Source of the DNA: Climacium dendroides
Lineage: Eukaryota > Streptophyta > Bryopsida > Hypnales > Climaciaceae
Length of the DNA stretch: 64,000 bases
Reading direction: 5' to 3'
Assembly (NCBI GenBank): GCA_950106755.1
Contig: OX467085.1
Location: forward strand, 3,906,001 to 3,970,000
In this document: piece by piece, positions 39,101-50,959 of the stretch
How the letters are laid out: each line of letters starts with the position of its first letter
Position numbering within the stretch: position 1 is the stretch's first letter
The notes under the pieces: model-generated
Databases searched by the model: none
Seen by the model: only the letters and a program-made list of their open reading frames with translations
What the model was told of the DNA's origin: nothing
Position numbers and translations under genes: made by a program

Positions 39101-39606
39101 CTCTAGAAATCATGTTGTATTTAATAGAAACCAAACCAATAAATTATATCAATTTGACGTGGAATCATGTCCGAATACATAACACACAAGTTGCAAATCT
39201 TTGAAATAATTAGGATTCATGGAAAAAATGAAGTTTAAAAGAACCCTATTGCTTGCCCACACTTTTTCAGTTGAAATGGGTTTAAAAAAAGAGACTCTAG
39301 AAATCATGTTGTATTTAATAGAAACCAAACCAATAAATTATATCAATTTGACGTGGAATCATGTCCGAATACATAACACACAAGTTGCAAATCTTTGAAA
39401 TAATTAGGATTCATGGAAAAAATGTAGTTTAAGAGAACCCTATTGCTTGCCCACACTTTTTCAAGTGAATTCGGTTTAAAAAAAGAGACTCTAGAAATCA
39501 TGTTGTATTTAATAGAAACTAAACCAATAAATTATATCAATTTGACGTGGAATCATGTCCGAATACATAACACACAAGTTGCAAATCTTTGAAATAATTA
39601 GGATTC
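36115..39606 (+). repeat. 18-mer HOR, copy 2 (3492 bp), near-identical tandem copy
   Basis: All rare markers of copy 1 reappear at +3492 (for example the G in 'cacagaag' at 38023). The only difference I noticed is 'aaaaaatttag' (T at 37872) against 'aaaaaatgtag' (G at 34380). I compared marker sites in all 18 monomers, not every base. The match starts at 36115 and ends at 39606: the monomers outside (32429 versus 35921, and 36115 versus 39607) belong to different classes. Such similarity indicates the youngest large duplication in the window. Confidence 0.95.
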
Positions 39607-42128
39607 ATGGAAAAAATGTAGTTTAAGAGAACCCTATTGCTTGCCCACACTTTTTCAAGTGAATTCGGTTTAAAAAAAGAGACTCTAGAAATCATGTTGT
39701 ATTTAATAGAAACCAAACCAATAAATTATATCAATTTGACGTGGAATCATGTCCGAATACATAACACACAAGTTGCAAATCTTTGAAATAATTAGGATTC
39801 ATGGAAAAAATGAAGTTTAAGAGAACCCTATTGCTTGCCCACACTTTTTCAGTTGAAATGGGTTTAAAAAAAGAGACTCTAGAAATCATGTTGTATTTAA
39901 TAGAAACCAAACCAATAAATTATATCAATTTGACGTGGAATCATGTCCGAATACATAACACACAAGTTGCAAATCTTTGAAATAATTAGGATTCATGGAA
40001 AAAATAAAGTTTAAGAGAACCCTATTGCTTGCCCACACTTTTTCAGTTGAAATGGGTTTAAAAAAAGAGACTCTAGAAATCATGTTGTATTTAATAGAAA
40101 CCAAACCAATAAATTATATCAATTTGACGTGGAAGCATGTCCGAATACATAACACACAAGTTGCAAATCTTTGAAATAATTAGGATTCATGGAAAAAATG
40201 TAGTTTAAGAGAACCCTATTGCTTGCCCACACTTTTTCAGTTGAAATGGGTTTAAAAAAAGAGACTCTAGAAATCATGTTGTATTTAATAGAAACTAAAC
40301 CAATAAATTATACCAATTTGACGTGGAAGCATGTCCGAATACATAACACACAAGTTGCAAATCTTTGAAATAATTAGGATTCATGGAAAAAATGTAGTTT
40401 AAGAGAACCCTATTGCTTGCCCACAGTTTTTCAAGTGAATTCGGTTTAAAAAAAGAGACTCTAGAAATCATGTTGTATTTAATAGAAACCAAACCAATAA
40501 ATTATATCAATTTGACGTGGAATCATGTCCGAATACATAACACACAAGTTGCAAATCTTTGAAATAATTAGGATTCATGGAAAAAATGTAGTTTAAGAGA
40601 ACCCTATTGCTTGCCCACAGTTTTTCAAGTGAATTCGGTTTAAAAAAAGAGACTCTAGAAATCATGTTGTATTTAATAGAAACCAAACCAATAAATTATA
40701 TCAATTTGACGTGGAATCATGTCCGAATACATAACACACAAGTTGCAAATCTTTGAAATAATTAGGATTCATGGAAAAAATGAAGTTTAAGAGAACCCTA
40801 TTGCTTGCCCACACTTTTTCAGTTGAAATGGGTTTAAAAAAAGAGACTCTAGAAATCATGTTGTATCTAATAGAAACTAAACCAATAAATTATATCAATT
40901 TGACGTGGCAGCATGTCCAAATACATAACACACAAGTTGCAAATCTTTGAAATAATTAGGATTCATGGAAAAAATAAAGTTTAAGAGAACCCTATTGCTT
41001 GCCCACACTTTTTCAGTTGAAATGGGTTTAAAAAAAGAGACTCTAGAAATCATGTTGTATTTAATAGAAACCAAACCAATAAATTATTTCAATTTGACGT
41101 GGAATCATGTCCGAATACATAACACACAAGTTTCAAATCTTTGAAATAATTAGGATTCATGGAAAAAATGAAGTTTAAGAGAATCCTATTGCTTGCCCAC
41201 ACTTTTTCAAGTGAATTCGGTTTAAAAAAAGAGACTCTAGAAATCATGTTGTATTTAATAGAAACCAAACCAATAAATTATATCAATTTGACGTGGAAGC
41301 ATGTCTGAAAACATAACACACAAACTGCAAATCTTTGAAATATTTAGGATTCATGGAAAAAATGTAGTTTAAGAGAACCCTATTGCTTGCCCACACTTTT
41401 TCAAGTGAATTCGGTTTAAAAAAAGAGACTCTAGAAATCATGTTGTATTTAATAGAAACCAAACCAATAAATTATATCAATTTGACGTGGAAGCATGTCT
41501 GAAAACATAACACACAAACTGCAAATCTTTGAAATATTTAGGATTCATGGAAAAAATAAAGTTTAAGAGAACCCTATTGCTTGCCCACACTTTTTCAGTT
41601 GAAATGGGTTTAAAAAAAGAGACTCTAGAAATCATGTTGTATTTAATAGAAACCAAACCAATAAATTATATCAATTTGACGTTGAATCATGTCCGAAAAC
41701 ATAACACACAAGTTGCAAATCTTTGAAATTATTAGGATTCATGGAAAAAATGAAGTTTAAGAGAACCCTATTGCTTGCCCACACTTTTTCAAGTGAATTC
41801 GGTTTAAAAAAAGAGACTCTAGAAATCATGTTGTATTTAATAGAAACTAAACCAATAAATTATATCAATTTGACGTGGAAGCATGTCCGAATACATAACA
41901 CACAAGTTGCAAATCTTTGAAATAATTAGGATTCATGGAAAAAATGAAGTTTAAGAGAACCCTATTGCTTGCCCACACTTTTTCAAGTGAATTCGGTTTA
42001 AAAAAAGAGACTCTAGAAATCATGTTGTATTTAATAGAAACTAAACCAATAAATTATATCAATTTGACATGGAAGCATGTCCGAATACATAACACACAAG
42101 TTGCAAATCTTTGAAATAATTAGGATTC

Positions 42129-42320
42129 ATGGAAAAAATGAAGTTTAAAAGAACCCTATTGCTTGCCCACACTTTTTCAGTTGAAATGGGTTTAAAAAAG
42201 AGACTCTAGAAATCATGTTGTATTTAATAGAAACCAAACCAATAAATTATATCAATTTGACGTGGAATCATGTCGAATACATAACACACAAGTTGCAAAT
42301 CTTTGAAATAATTAGGATTC
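42129..42320 (+). repeat. 192-bp monomer with two single-base deletions
   Basis: One A is missing from the A7 run ('ggtttaaaaaagag') and one C from 'catgtccgaatac' (reads 'catgtcgaatac'). The next ATG landmark is at 42321. It explains why matches spanning this point (41547 to 44067, 41159 to 43291) have offsets 2 bp short of a multiple of 194. Confidence 0.85.
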
Positions 42321-45300
42321 ATGGAAAAAATGTAGTTTAAGAGAACCCTATTGCTTGCCCACACTTTTTCAAGTGAATTCGGTTTAAAAAAAGAGACTCT
42401 AGAAATCATGTTGTATTTAATAGAAACTAAACCAATAAATTATATCAATTTGACGTGGAATCATGTCCGAATACATAACACACAAGTTGCAAATCTTTGA
42501 AATAATTAGGATTCATGGAAAAAATGTAGTTTAAGAGAACCCTATTGCTTGCCCACACTTTTTCAAGTGAATTCGGTTTAAAAAAAGAGACTCTAGAAAT
42601 CATGTTGTATTTAATAGAAACCAAACCAATAAATTATATCAATTTGACGTGGAATCATGTCCGAATACATAACACACAAGTTGCAAATCTTTGAAATAAT
42701 TAGGATTCATGGAAAAAATGAAGTTTAAGAGAACCCTATTGCTTGCCCACACTTTTTCAGTTGAAATGGGTTTAAAAAAAGAGACTCTAGAAATCATGTT
42801 GTATTTAATAGAAACCAAACCAATAAATTATATCAATTTGAGGTGGAATCATGTCCGAATACATAACACACAAGTTGCAAATCTTTGAAATAATTAGGAT
42901 TCATGGAAAAAATAAAGTTTAAGAGAACCCTATTGCTTGCCCACACATTTTCAGTTGAAATGGGTTTAAAAAAAGAGACTCTAGAAATCATGTTGTATTT
43001 AATAGAAACCAAACCAATAAATTATATCAATTTGACGTGGAAGCATGTCCGAATACATAACACACAAGTTGCAAATCTTTGAAATACTTAGGATTCATGG
43101 AAAAAATGTAGTTTAAGAGAACCCTATTGCTTGCCCACACTTTTTCAGTTGAAATGGGTTTAAAAAAAGAGACTCTAGAAATCATGTTGTATTTAATAGA
43201 AACCAAACCAATAAATTATATCAATCTGACGTTGAATCATGTCCGAAAACATAACACACAAGTTTCAAATCTTTGAAATAATTAGGATTCATGGAAAAAA
43301 TGAAGTTTAAGAGAATCCTATTGCTTGCCCACACTTTTTCAAGTGAATTCGGTTTAAAAAAAGAGACTCTAGAAATCATGTTGTATTTAATAGAAACCAA
43401 ACCAATAAATTATATCAATTTGACGTGGAAGCATGTCTGAAAACATAACACACAAACTGCAAATCTTTGAAATATTTAGGATTCATGGAAAAAATGTAGT
43501 TTAAGAGAACCCTATTGCTTGCCCACACTTTTTCAAGTGAATTCGGTTTAAAAAAAGAGACTCTAGAAATCATGTTGTATTTAATAGAAACTAAACCAAT
43601 AAATTATATCAATTTGACGTGGAAGCATGTCCGAATACATAACACACAAGTTGCAAATCTTTGAAATAATTAGGATTCATGGAAAAAATGTAGTTTAAGA
43701 GAACCCTATTGCTTGCCCACACTTTTTCAAGTGAATTCGGTTTAAAAAAAGAGACTCTAGAAATCATGTTGTATTTAATAGAAACTAAACCAATAAATTA
43801 TATCAATTTGACGTGGAAGCATGTCCGAATACATAACACACAAGTTGCAAATCTTTGGAATAATTAGGATTCATGGAAAAAATGTAGTTTAAGAGAACCC
43901 TATTGCTTGCCCACAGTTTTTCAAGTGAATTCGGTTTAAAAAAAGAGACTCTAGAAATCATGTAGTATTTAATAGAAACTAAACCAATGAATTATATCAA
44001 TTTGACGTGGAAGCATGTCCGAATACATAACACACAAGTTGCAAATCTTTGAAATAATTAGGATTCATGGAAAAAATAAAGTTTAAGAGAACCCTATTGC
44101 TTGCCCACACTTTTTCAGTTGAAATGGGTTTAAAAAAAGAGACTCTAGAAATCATGTTGTATTTAATAGAAACCAAACCAATAAATTATATCAATTTGAC
44201 GTTGAATCATGTCCGAAAACATAACACACAAGTTGCAAATCTTTGAAATTATTAGGATTCATGGAAAAAATGAAGTTTAAGAGAACCCTATTGCTTGCCC
44301 ACACTTTTTCAAGTGAATTCGGTTTAAAAAAAGAGACTCTAGAAATCATGTTGTATTTAATAGAAACTAAACCAATAAATTATATCAATTTGACGTGGAA
44401 GCATGTCCGAATACATAACACACAAGTTGCAAATCTTTGAAATAATTAGGATTCATGGAAAAAATGAAGTTTAAGAGAACCCTATTGCTTGCCCACACTT
44501 TTTCAAGTGAATTCGGTTTAAAAAAAGAGACTCTAGAAATCATGTTGTATTTAATAGAAACTAAACCAATAAATTATATCAATTTGACGTGGAAGCATGT
44601 CCGAATACATAACACACAAACTGCAAATCTTTGAAATAATTAGGATTCTTGGAAAAAATGTAGTTTAAGAGAACCCTATTCCTAGCCCACACTTTTTCAG
44701 TTGAAATGGGTTTAAAAAAAGGGACTCTAGAAATCATGTTGTATTTAATAGAAACCAAACCAATAAATTATATCAATTTGACGTGGAATCATGTCCGAAT
44801 ACATAACACACAAGTTGCAAATCTTTGAAATAATTAGGATTCATGGAAAAAATGTAGTTTAAGAGAACCCTATTGCTTGCCCACACTTTTTCAAGTGAAT
44901 TCGGTTTAAAAAAAGAGACTCTAGAAATCATGTTGTATTTAATAGAAACCAAACCAATAAATTATATCAATTTGACGTGGAATCATGTCCGAATACATAA
45001 CACACAAGTTGCAAATCTTTGAAATAATTAGGATTCATGGAAAAAATGAAGTTTAAGAGAACCCTATTGCTTGCCCACACTTTTTCAGTTGAAATGGGTT
45101 TAAAAAAAGAGACTCTAGAAATCATGTTGTATTTAATAGAAACCAAACCAATAAATTATATCAATTTGACGTGGAAGCATGTTCGAATGCATAACACACA
45201 AGTTGCAAATCTTTGAAATAATTAGGATTCATGGAAAAAATAAAGTTTAGGAGAACCCTATTGCTTGCCCACACTTTTTCAGTTGAAATGGGTTTAAAAA

Positions 45301-46394
45301 AAGAGACTCTAGAAATCATGTAGTATTTAATAGAAACCAAACCAATAAATTATATCAATTTGACGTGGAAGCATGTTCGAATGCATAACACACAAGTTGC
45401 AAATCTTTGAAATAATTAGGATTCATGGAAGAAATAAAGTTTAAGAGAACCCTATTGCTTGCCCACACTTTTTCAAGTGAATTCGGTTTAAAAAAAGAGA
45501 CTCTAGAAATCATGTTGTATTTAATAGAAACTAAACAAATAAATTATATCAATTTGACGTGGAAGCATGTCCGAAAACATAACACACAAACTGCAAATCT
45601 TTGAAATAATTAGGATTCATGGAAAAAATGTAGTTTAAGAGAACCCTATTGCTTGCCCACACTTTTTCAGTTGAAATGGGTTTAAAAAAAGAGACTCTAG
45701 AAATCATGTTGTATTTAATAGAAACTAAACCAATAAATTATATCAATTTGACGTGGAAGCATGTCCGAATACATAACACACAAGTTGCAAATCTTTGAAA
45801 TAATTAGGATTCATGGAAAAAATGAAGTTTAAGAGAACCCTATTGCTTGCCCACACTTTTTCAGTTGAAATGGGTTTAAAAAAAGAGACTCTAGAAATCA
45901 TGTAGTATTTAATAGAAACCAAACCAATAAATTATATCAATTTGACGTGGAAGCATGTTCGAATACATAACACACAAGTTGCAAATCTTTGAAATAATTA
46001 GGATTCATGGAAGAAATAAAGTTTAAGAGAACCCTATTGCTTGCCCACACTTTTTCAAGTGAATTCGGTTTAAAAAAAGAGACTCTAGAAATCATGTTGT
46101 ATTTAATAGAAACTAAACAAATAAATTATATCAATTTGACGTGGAAGCATGTCCGAAAACATAACACACAAACTGCAAATCTTTGAAATAATTAGGATTC
46201 ATGGAAAAAATGTAGTTTAAGAGAACCCTATTGCTTGCCCACACTTTTTCAGTTGAAATGGGTTTAAAAAAAGAGACTCTAGAAATCATGTAGTATTTAA
46301 TAGAAACCAAACCAATAAATTATATCAATTTGACGTGGAAGCATGTTCGAATACATAACACACAAGTTGCAAATCTTTGAAATAATTAGGATTC

Positions 46395-46782
46395 ATGGAA
46401 AAAATAAAGTTTAAGAGAACCCTATTGCTTGCCCACACTTTTTCAAGTGAATTCGGTTTAAAAAAAGAGACTCTAGAAATCATGTTGTATTTAATAGAAA
46501 CCAAACCAATAAATTATATCAATTTGACGTGGAAGCATGTCCGAAAACATAACACACAAACTGCAAATCTTTCAAATAATTACGATTCATGGAAAAAATG
46601 AAGTTTAAGAGAACCCTATTGCTTGCCCACAGTTTTTCAAGTGAATTCGGTTTAAAAAAAGAGACTCTAGAAATCATGTTGTATTTAATAGAAACTAAAC
46701 CAATAAATTATATCAATTTGACGTGGAATCATGTCCGAAAACATAACACACAAGTTGCAAATCTTTCAAATAATTACGATTC
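46395..46782 (+). repeat. Pair of monomers that lost both end-of-unit stop codons
   Basis: In both monomers (46395 and 46589) 'ctttgaaataattagg' reads 'ctttcaaataattacg'. This removes the TGA and the following TAG in the ATG frame, so the frame runs past the monomer end into the next copy's 'tcatggaaaaaatga', ending at 46601 and 46795. These are tandem copies of one variant, not evidence of a gene. Confidence 0.75.
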
Positions 46783-46975
46783 ATGGAAAAAATGAAGTTT
46801 AAGAGAACCCTATTGCTTGCCTACAGTTTTTCAAGTGAATTCGGTTTAAAAAAAGAGACTCTAGAAATCATGTAGTATTTAATAGAAACTAAACCAATAA
46901 ATTATATCAATTTGACGTGGAAGCATGTCCAAAACATAACACACAAATTGCAAATCTTTGAAATAATTAGGATTC
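46783..46975 (+). repeat. Chimeric border monomer, type 1 to type 2
   Basis: The left and middle parts are type 1 ('attgcttgcctacag', 'gaattcggt', 'atgtagtattt'). The right end is type 2 ('catgtccaaaacat' with the one-base loss, then 'caaattgc'), giving 193 bp. The next monomer at 46976 is fully type 2 ('gaagattaag', 'atcgcatcccc'). The switch therefore lies within about 46880-46935, between the 'atgtag' marker and the shortened 'tccaaaacat'. Confidence 0.85.
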
Positions 46976-47362
46976 ATGGAAAAAATGAAGATTAAGAGAA
47001 CCCTATCGCATCCCCACACTTTCTCAAGTGAATTCAATTTAAAAAAAGAGACTCTAGAAATCATGTTGTATTTAATAGAAACCAAACCAATAAATTCTAT
47101 CAATTTGACGTGGAAGCATGTCCGAAAACATGACACACAAGTTGCAAATCTTTGAAATAATTAGGATTCATGGAAAAAATGAAGTTTAAGAGAATCCTAA
47201 CGCTTCCCCACACTTTCTCAAGTGAATTCAGTTTAAAAAAAGAGACTCTAGAAATCCTGTTGTATTTAATAGAAACCAAACCAATAAATTCAATCCATTT
47301 GACGTGGAAGCATGTCCAAAACATAACACACAAATTGCAAGTCTTTGAAATAATTAGGATTC

Positions 47363-47555
47363 ATGGAAAAAATGAAGTTTAAGAGAACCCTATTGCTTGC
47401 CCACACTTTTTCAAGTGAATTCGGTTTAAGAAAAGAGACTCTAGAAATCATGTTGTATTTAATAGAAACTAAACAAATAAATTATATCAATTTGACGTGG
47501 AAGCATGTCCAAAACATAACACACAAATTGCAAATCTTTGAAATAATTAGGATTC
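47363..47555 (+). repeat. Type 1 patch inside the type 2 domain
   Basis: The monomer begins with type 1 sequence ('attgcttgccc', 'actttttc', 'gaattcggt', then 'taagaaaag') and has 'aaactaaacaaat'. That last change is otherwise seen in type 1 monomers at 45425 and 46007. The right end is type 2 ('catgtccaaaacat', 'caaattgc'). Neighbours on both sides are type 2. The most likely reading is a short conversion tract of roughly 47380-47490 copied from the adjacent type 1 edge. Confidence 0.8.
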
Positions 47556-48199
47556 ATGGAAAAAATGAAGTTTAAGAGAACCCTATCGCTTCCCCACACT
47601 TTCTCAAGTGAATTCAGTTTAAAAAAAAAGACTCTAGAAATCCTGTTGTATTTAATAGAAACTAATCCAATAAATTCTATCAATTTGACGTGGAAGCATG
47701 TCCAAAACATAGCACACAAATTGCAAATCTTTGAAATAATTAGGATTCATGGAAAAAATGAAGATTAAGAGAACCCTATCGCATCCCCACACTTTCTCAA
47801 GTGAATTCAGTTTAAAAAAAGAGACTCTAGAAATCCTGTTGTATTTAATAGAAACCAAACCAATAAATTATATCAATTTGACGTGGAAGCATGTCCGAAA
47901 ACATAACACACAAATTGCAAATCTTTGAAATAATTAGGATTCATGGAAAAAATGAAGTTTAAAAGAACCCTATCGCTTCCTTACACTTTCTCAAGTGAAT
48001 TCAGTTTAAAAAAAGAGACTCTAGAAATCCTGTTGTATTTAATAGAAACCAAACCAATAAATTATATCCATTTGACGTGGAAGCATGTCCAAAACATAAC
48101 ACACAAATTGCAAATCTTTGAAATAATTAGGATTCATGGAAAAAATGAAGTTTAAGAGAACCCTATCGCTTCCCCACACTTTCTCAAGTGAATTCAGTT

Positions 48200-48450
48200 T
48201 AAAAAAAGAGACTCTAGAAATCATGTTGTATCTAATAGAAACTAAACCAATAAATTATATCAATTTGACGTGGCAGCATGTCCAAATACATAACACACAA
48301 GTTGCAAATCTTTGAAATAATTAGGATTCATGGAAAAAATGAAGTTTAAGAGAACTCTATTGCTTGCCCACACTTTTTCAAGTGAATTCGGTTTAAAAAA
48401 AGAGACTCTAGAAATCATGTTGTATTTAATAGAAACCAAACCAATAAATT
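48200..48450 (+). repeat. Type 1 patch spanning two half monomers in type 2
   Basis: The monomer at 48136 starts as type 2 ('actttctc', 'gaattcagt') and ends as type 1 ('tatctaatag', 'gtggcagcatgtccaaatac', 'caagttgc'). The next one at 48330 starts as type 1 ('attgcttgccc', 'gaattcggt') and ends as type 2 ('tctatccat', 'catgtccaaaacat', 'caaattgc'). The patch is about one monomer long but out of phase with monomer edges, as expected for gene conversion or a double exchange. Confidence 0.85.
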
Positions 48451-50959
48451 CTATCCATTTGACGTGGAAGCATGTCCAAAACATAACACACAAATTGCAA
48501 ATCTTTGAAATAATTAGGATTCATGGAAAAAATGAAGTTTAAGAGAACCCTATCGCTTCCCCACACTTTCTCAAGTGAATTCAGTTTAAAAAAAAAGACT
48601 CTAGAAATCCTGTTGTATTTAATAGAAACTAAACCAATAAATTCTATCCATTTGACGTGGAAGCATGTCCAAAACATAACACACAAATTGCAAATCTTTG
48701 AAATAATTAGGATTCATGGAAAAAGTGAAGATTAAGAGAACCCTATCGCATCCCCACACTTTCTCAAGTGAATTCAGTTTAAAAAAGAGACTCTAGAAAT
48801 CATGTTGTATTTAATAGAAACCAAACCAATAAATTATATCAATTTGACGTGGAAGCATGTCCGAAAACATAACACACAAATTGCAAATCTTTGAAATAAT
48901 TAGGATTCATGGAAAAAATGAAGTTTAAAAGAACCCTATCGCTTCCTTACACTTTCTCAAGTGAATTCAGTTTAAAAAAAGAGACTCTAGAAATCCTGTT
49001 GTATTTAATAGAAACCAAACCAATAAATTCTATCCATTTGACGTGGAAGCATGTCCGAAAACATAACACACAAATTGCAAATCTTTGAAATAATTAGGAT
49101 TCATGGAAAAAATGAAGTTTAAAAGAACCCTATCGCTTCCTTACACTTTCTCAAATGAATTCAGTTTAAAAAAAGAGACTCTAGAAATCATGTTGTATTT
49201 AATAGAAACCAAACTAATAAATTATATCAATTTGACGTGGAAGCATGTCCGAAAACATAACACACAAATTGCAAATCTTTGAAATAATTAGGATTCATGG
49301 AAAAAATGAAGTTTAAGAGAACCCTATCGCTTCCCCACACTTTCTCAAGTGAATTCAGTTTAAAAAAAGAGACTCTAGAAATCATGTTGTATTTAATAGA
49401 AACCAAACCAATAAATTCTATCAATTTGACGTGGAAGCATGTCCGAAAACATCACACACAAATTGCAAATCTTTGAAATAATTAGGATTCATGGAAAAAA
49501 TGAAGTTTAAGAGAACCCTATCGCTTCCCCACACTTTCTCAACTGAATTCAGTTTAAAAAAAGAGACTATAGAAATCATGTTGTATTTAATAGAAACCAA
49601 ACCAATAAATTCTATCAATTTGACGTGGAAGCATGTCCGAAAATATAACACACAAATTGGAAATCTTTGAAATAATTAGGATTCATGGAAAAAATGAAGT
49701 TTAAGAGAACCCTATCGCTTCCCCACACTTTCTCAACTGAATTCAGTTTAAAAAAAGAGACTCTAGAAATCATGTTGTATTTAATAGAAACCAAACCAAT
49801 AAATTCTATCAATTTGACGTGGAAGCATGTCCGAAAATATAACACACAAATTGCAAATCTTTGAAATAATTAGGATTCATGGAAAAAATGAAGTTTAAGA
49901 GAACCCTATCGCATCCCCACACTTTCTCAAGTGAATTCAGTTTAAAAAAAGAGACTCTAGAAATCCTGTTGTATTTAATAGAAACCAAACCAATAAATTC
50001 TATCAATTTGACGTGGAAGCATGTCCGAAAATATAACACACAAATTGGAAATCTTTGAAATAATTAGGATTCATGGAAAAAATGAAGTTTAAGAGAACCC
50101 TATCGCTTCCCCACACTTTCTCAACTGAATTCAGTTTAAAAAAAGAGACTCTAGAAATCATGTTGTATTTAATAGAAACCAAACCAATAAATTCTATCAA
50201 TTTGACGTGGAAGCATGTCCAAAACATAGCACACAAATTGCAAATCTTTGAAATAATTAGGATTCATGGAAAAAATGAAGATTAAGAGAACCCTATCGCA
50301 TCCCCACACTTTCTCAAGTGAATTCAGTTTAAAAAAAGAGACTCTAGAAATCCTGTTGTATTTAATAGAAACCAAACCAATAAATTCTATCAATTTGACG
50401 TGGAAGCATGTCCGAAAATATAACACACAAATTGGAAATCTTTGAAATAATTAGGATTCATGGAAAAAATGAAGTTTAAGAGAACCCTATCGCTTCCCCA
50501 CACTTTCTCAACTGAATTCAGTTTAAAAAAAGAGACTCTAGAAATCATGTTGTATTTAATAGAAACCAAACCAATAAATTCTATCAATTTGACGTGGAAG
50601 CATGTCCGAAAATATAACACACAAATTGCAAATCTTTGAAATAATTAGGATTCATGGAAAAAATGAAGTTTAAGAGAACCCTATCGCTTCCCCACACTTT
50701 CTCAAGTGAATTCAGTTTAAAAAAAGAGACTCTAGAAATCCTGTTGTATTTAATAGAAACCAAACCAATAAATTCTATCCATTTGACGTGGAAGCATGTC
50801 CGAAACATGACACACAAGTTGCAAATCTTTGAAATAATTAGGATTCATGGAAAAAATGAAGTTTAAGGGAACCCTATCGCTTCCCCACACTTTCTCAAGT
50901 GAATTCAGTTTAAAAAAAGAGACTCTAGAAATCCTGTTGTATTTAATAGAAACCAAACC

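Larger units (their letters stand above)
39607..46782 (+). repeat. Mosaic type 1 zone before the subfamily border
   Basis: No single long HOR dominates. Local matches are: one monomer with 'agaatcc' and 'catgtctgaaaac' at 41159 and 43291 (2132 bp apart; a related 'catgtctgaaaac' monomer at 41353); 41547-42128 with 44067-44648 (2520 bp, 13 monomers less 2 bases), sharing 'ctttgaaattatt'; and a 3-monomer pattern from 45231 to 46394 with 'atgtagtattt', 'catgttcgaa', 'atggaagaaataaag' and 'aaacaaat'. Private changes are more frequent than upstream, as expected at the edge of a homogenised domain. Confidence 0.7.
1..46930 (+). repeat. Satellite subfamily type 1 domain
   Basis: About 241 monomers carry the type 1 markers 'attgcttgccc' (monomer 30-40) and 'actttttc' (41-50), and most end in 'caagttgc' or 'caaactgc'. 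Within type 1, two linked variants of the 50-62 block alternate: 'caagtgaattcgg' and 'cagttgaaatggg', which differ at four sites (52, 53, 58, 60). Further classes are set by 'gtggaatc', 'gtggaagc', 'gtggcagc', 'gttgaatc' or 'gttggatc' at 135-142. The order of these classes defines the HOR blocks listed separately. Nearly all monomers are exactly 194 bp. Confidence 0.95.
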
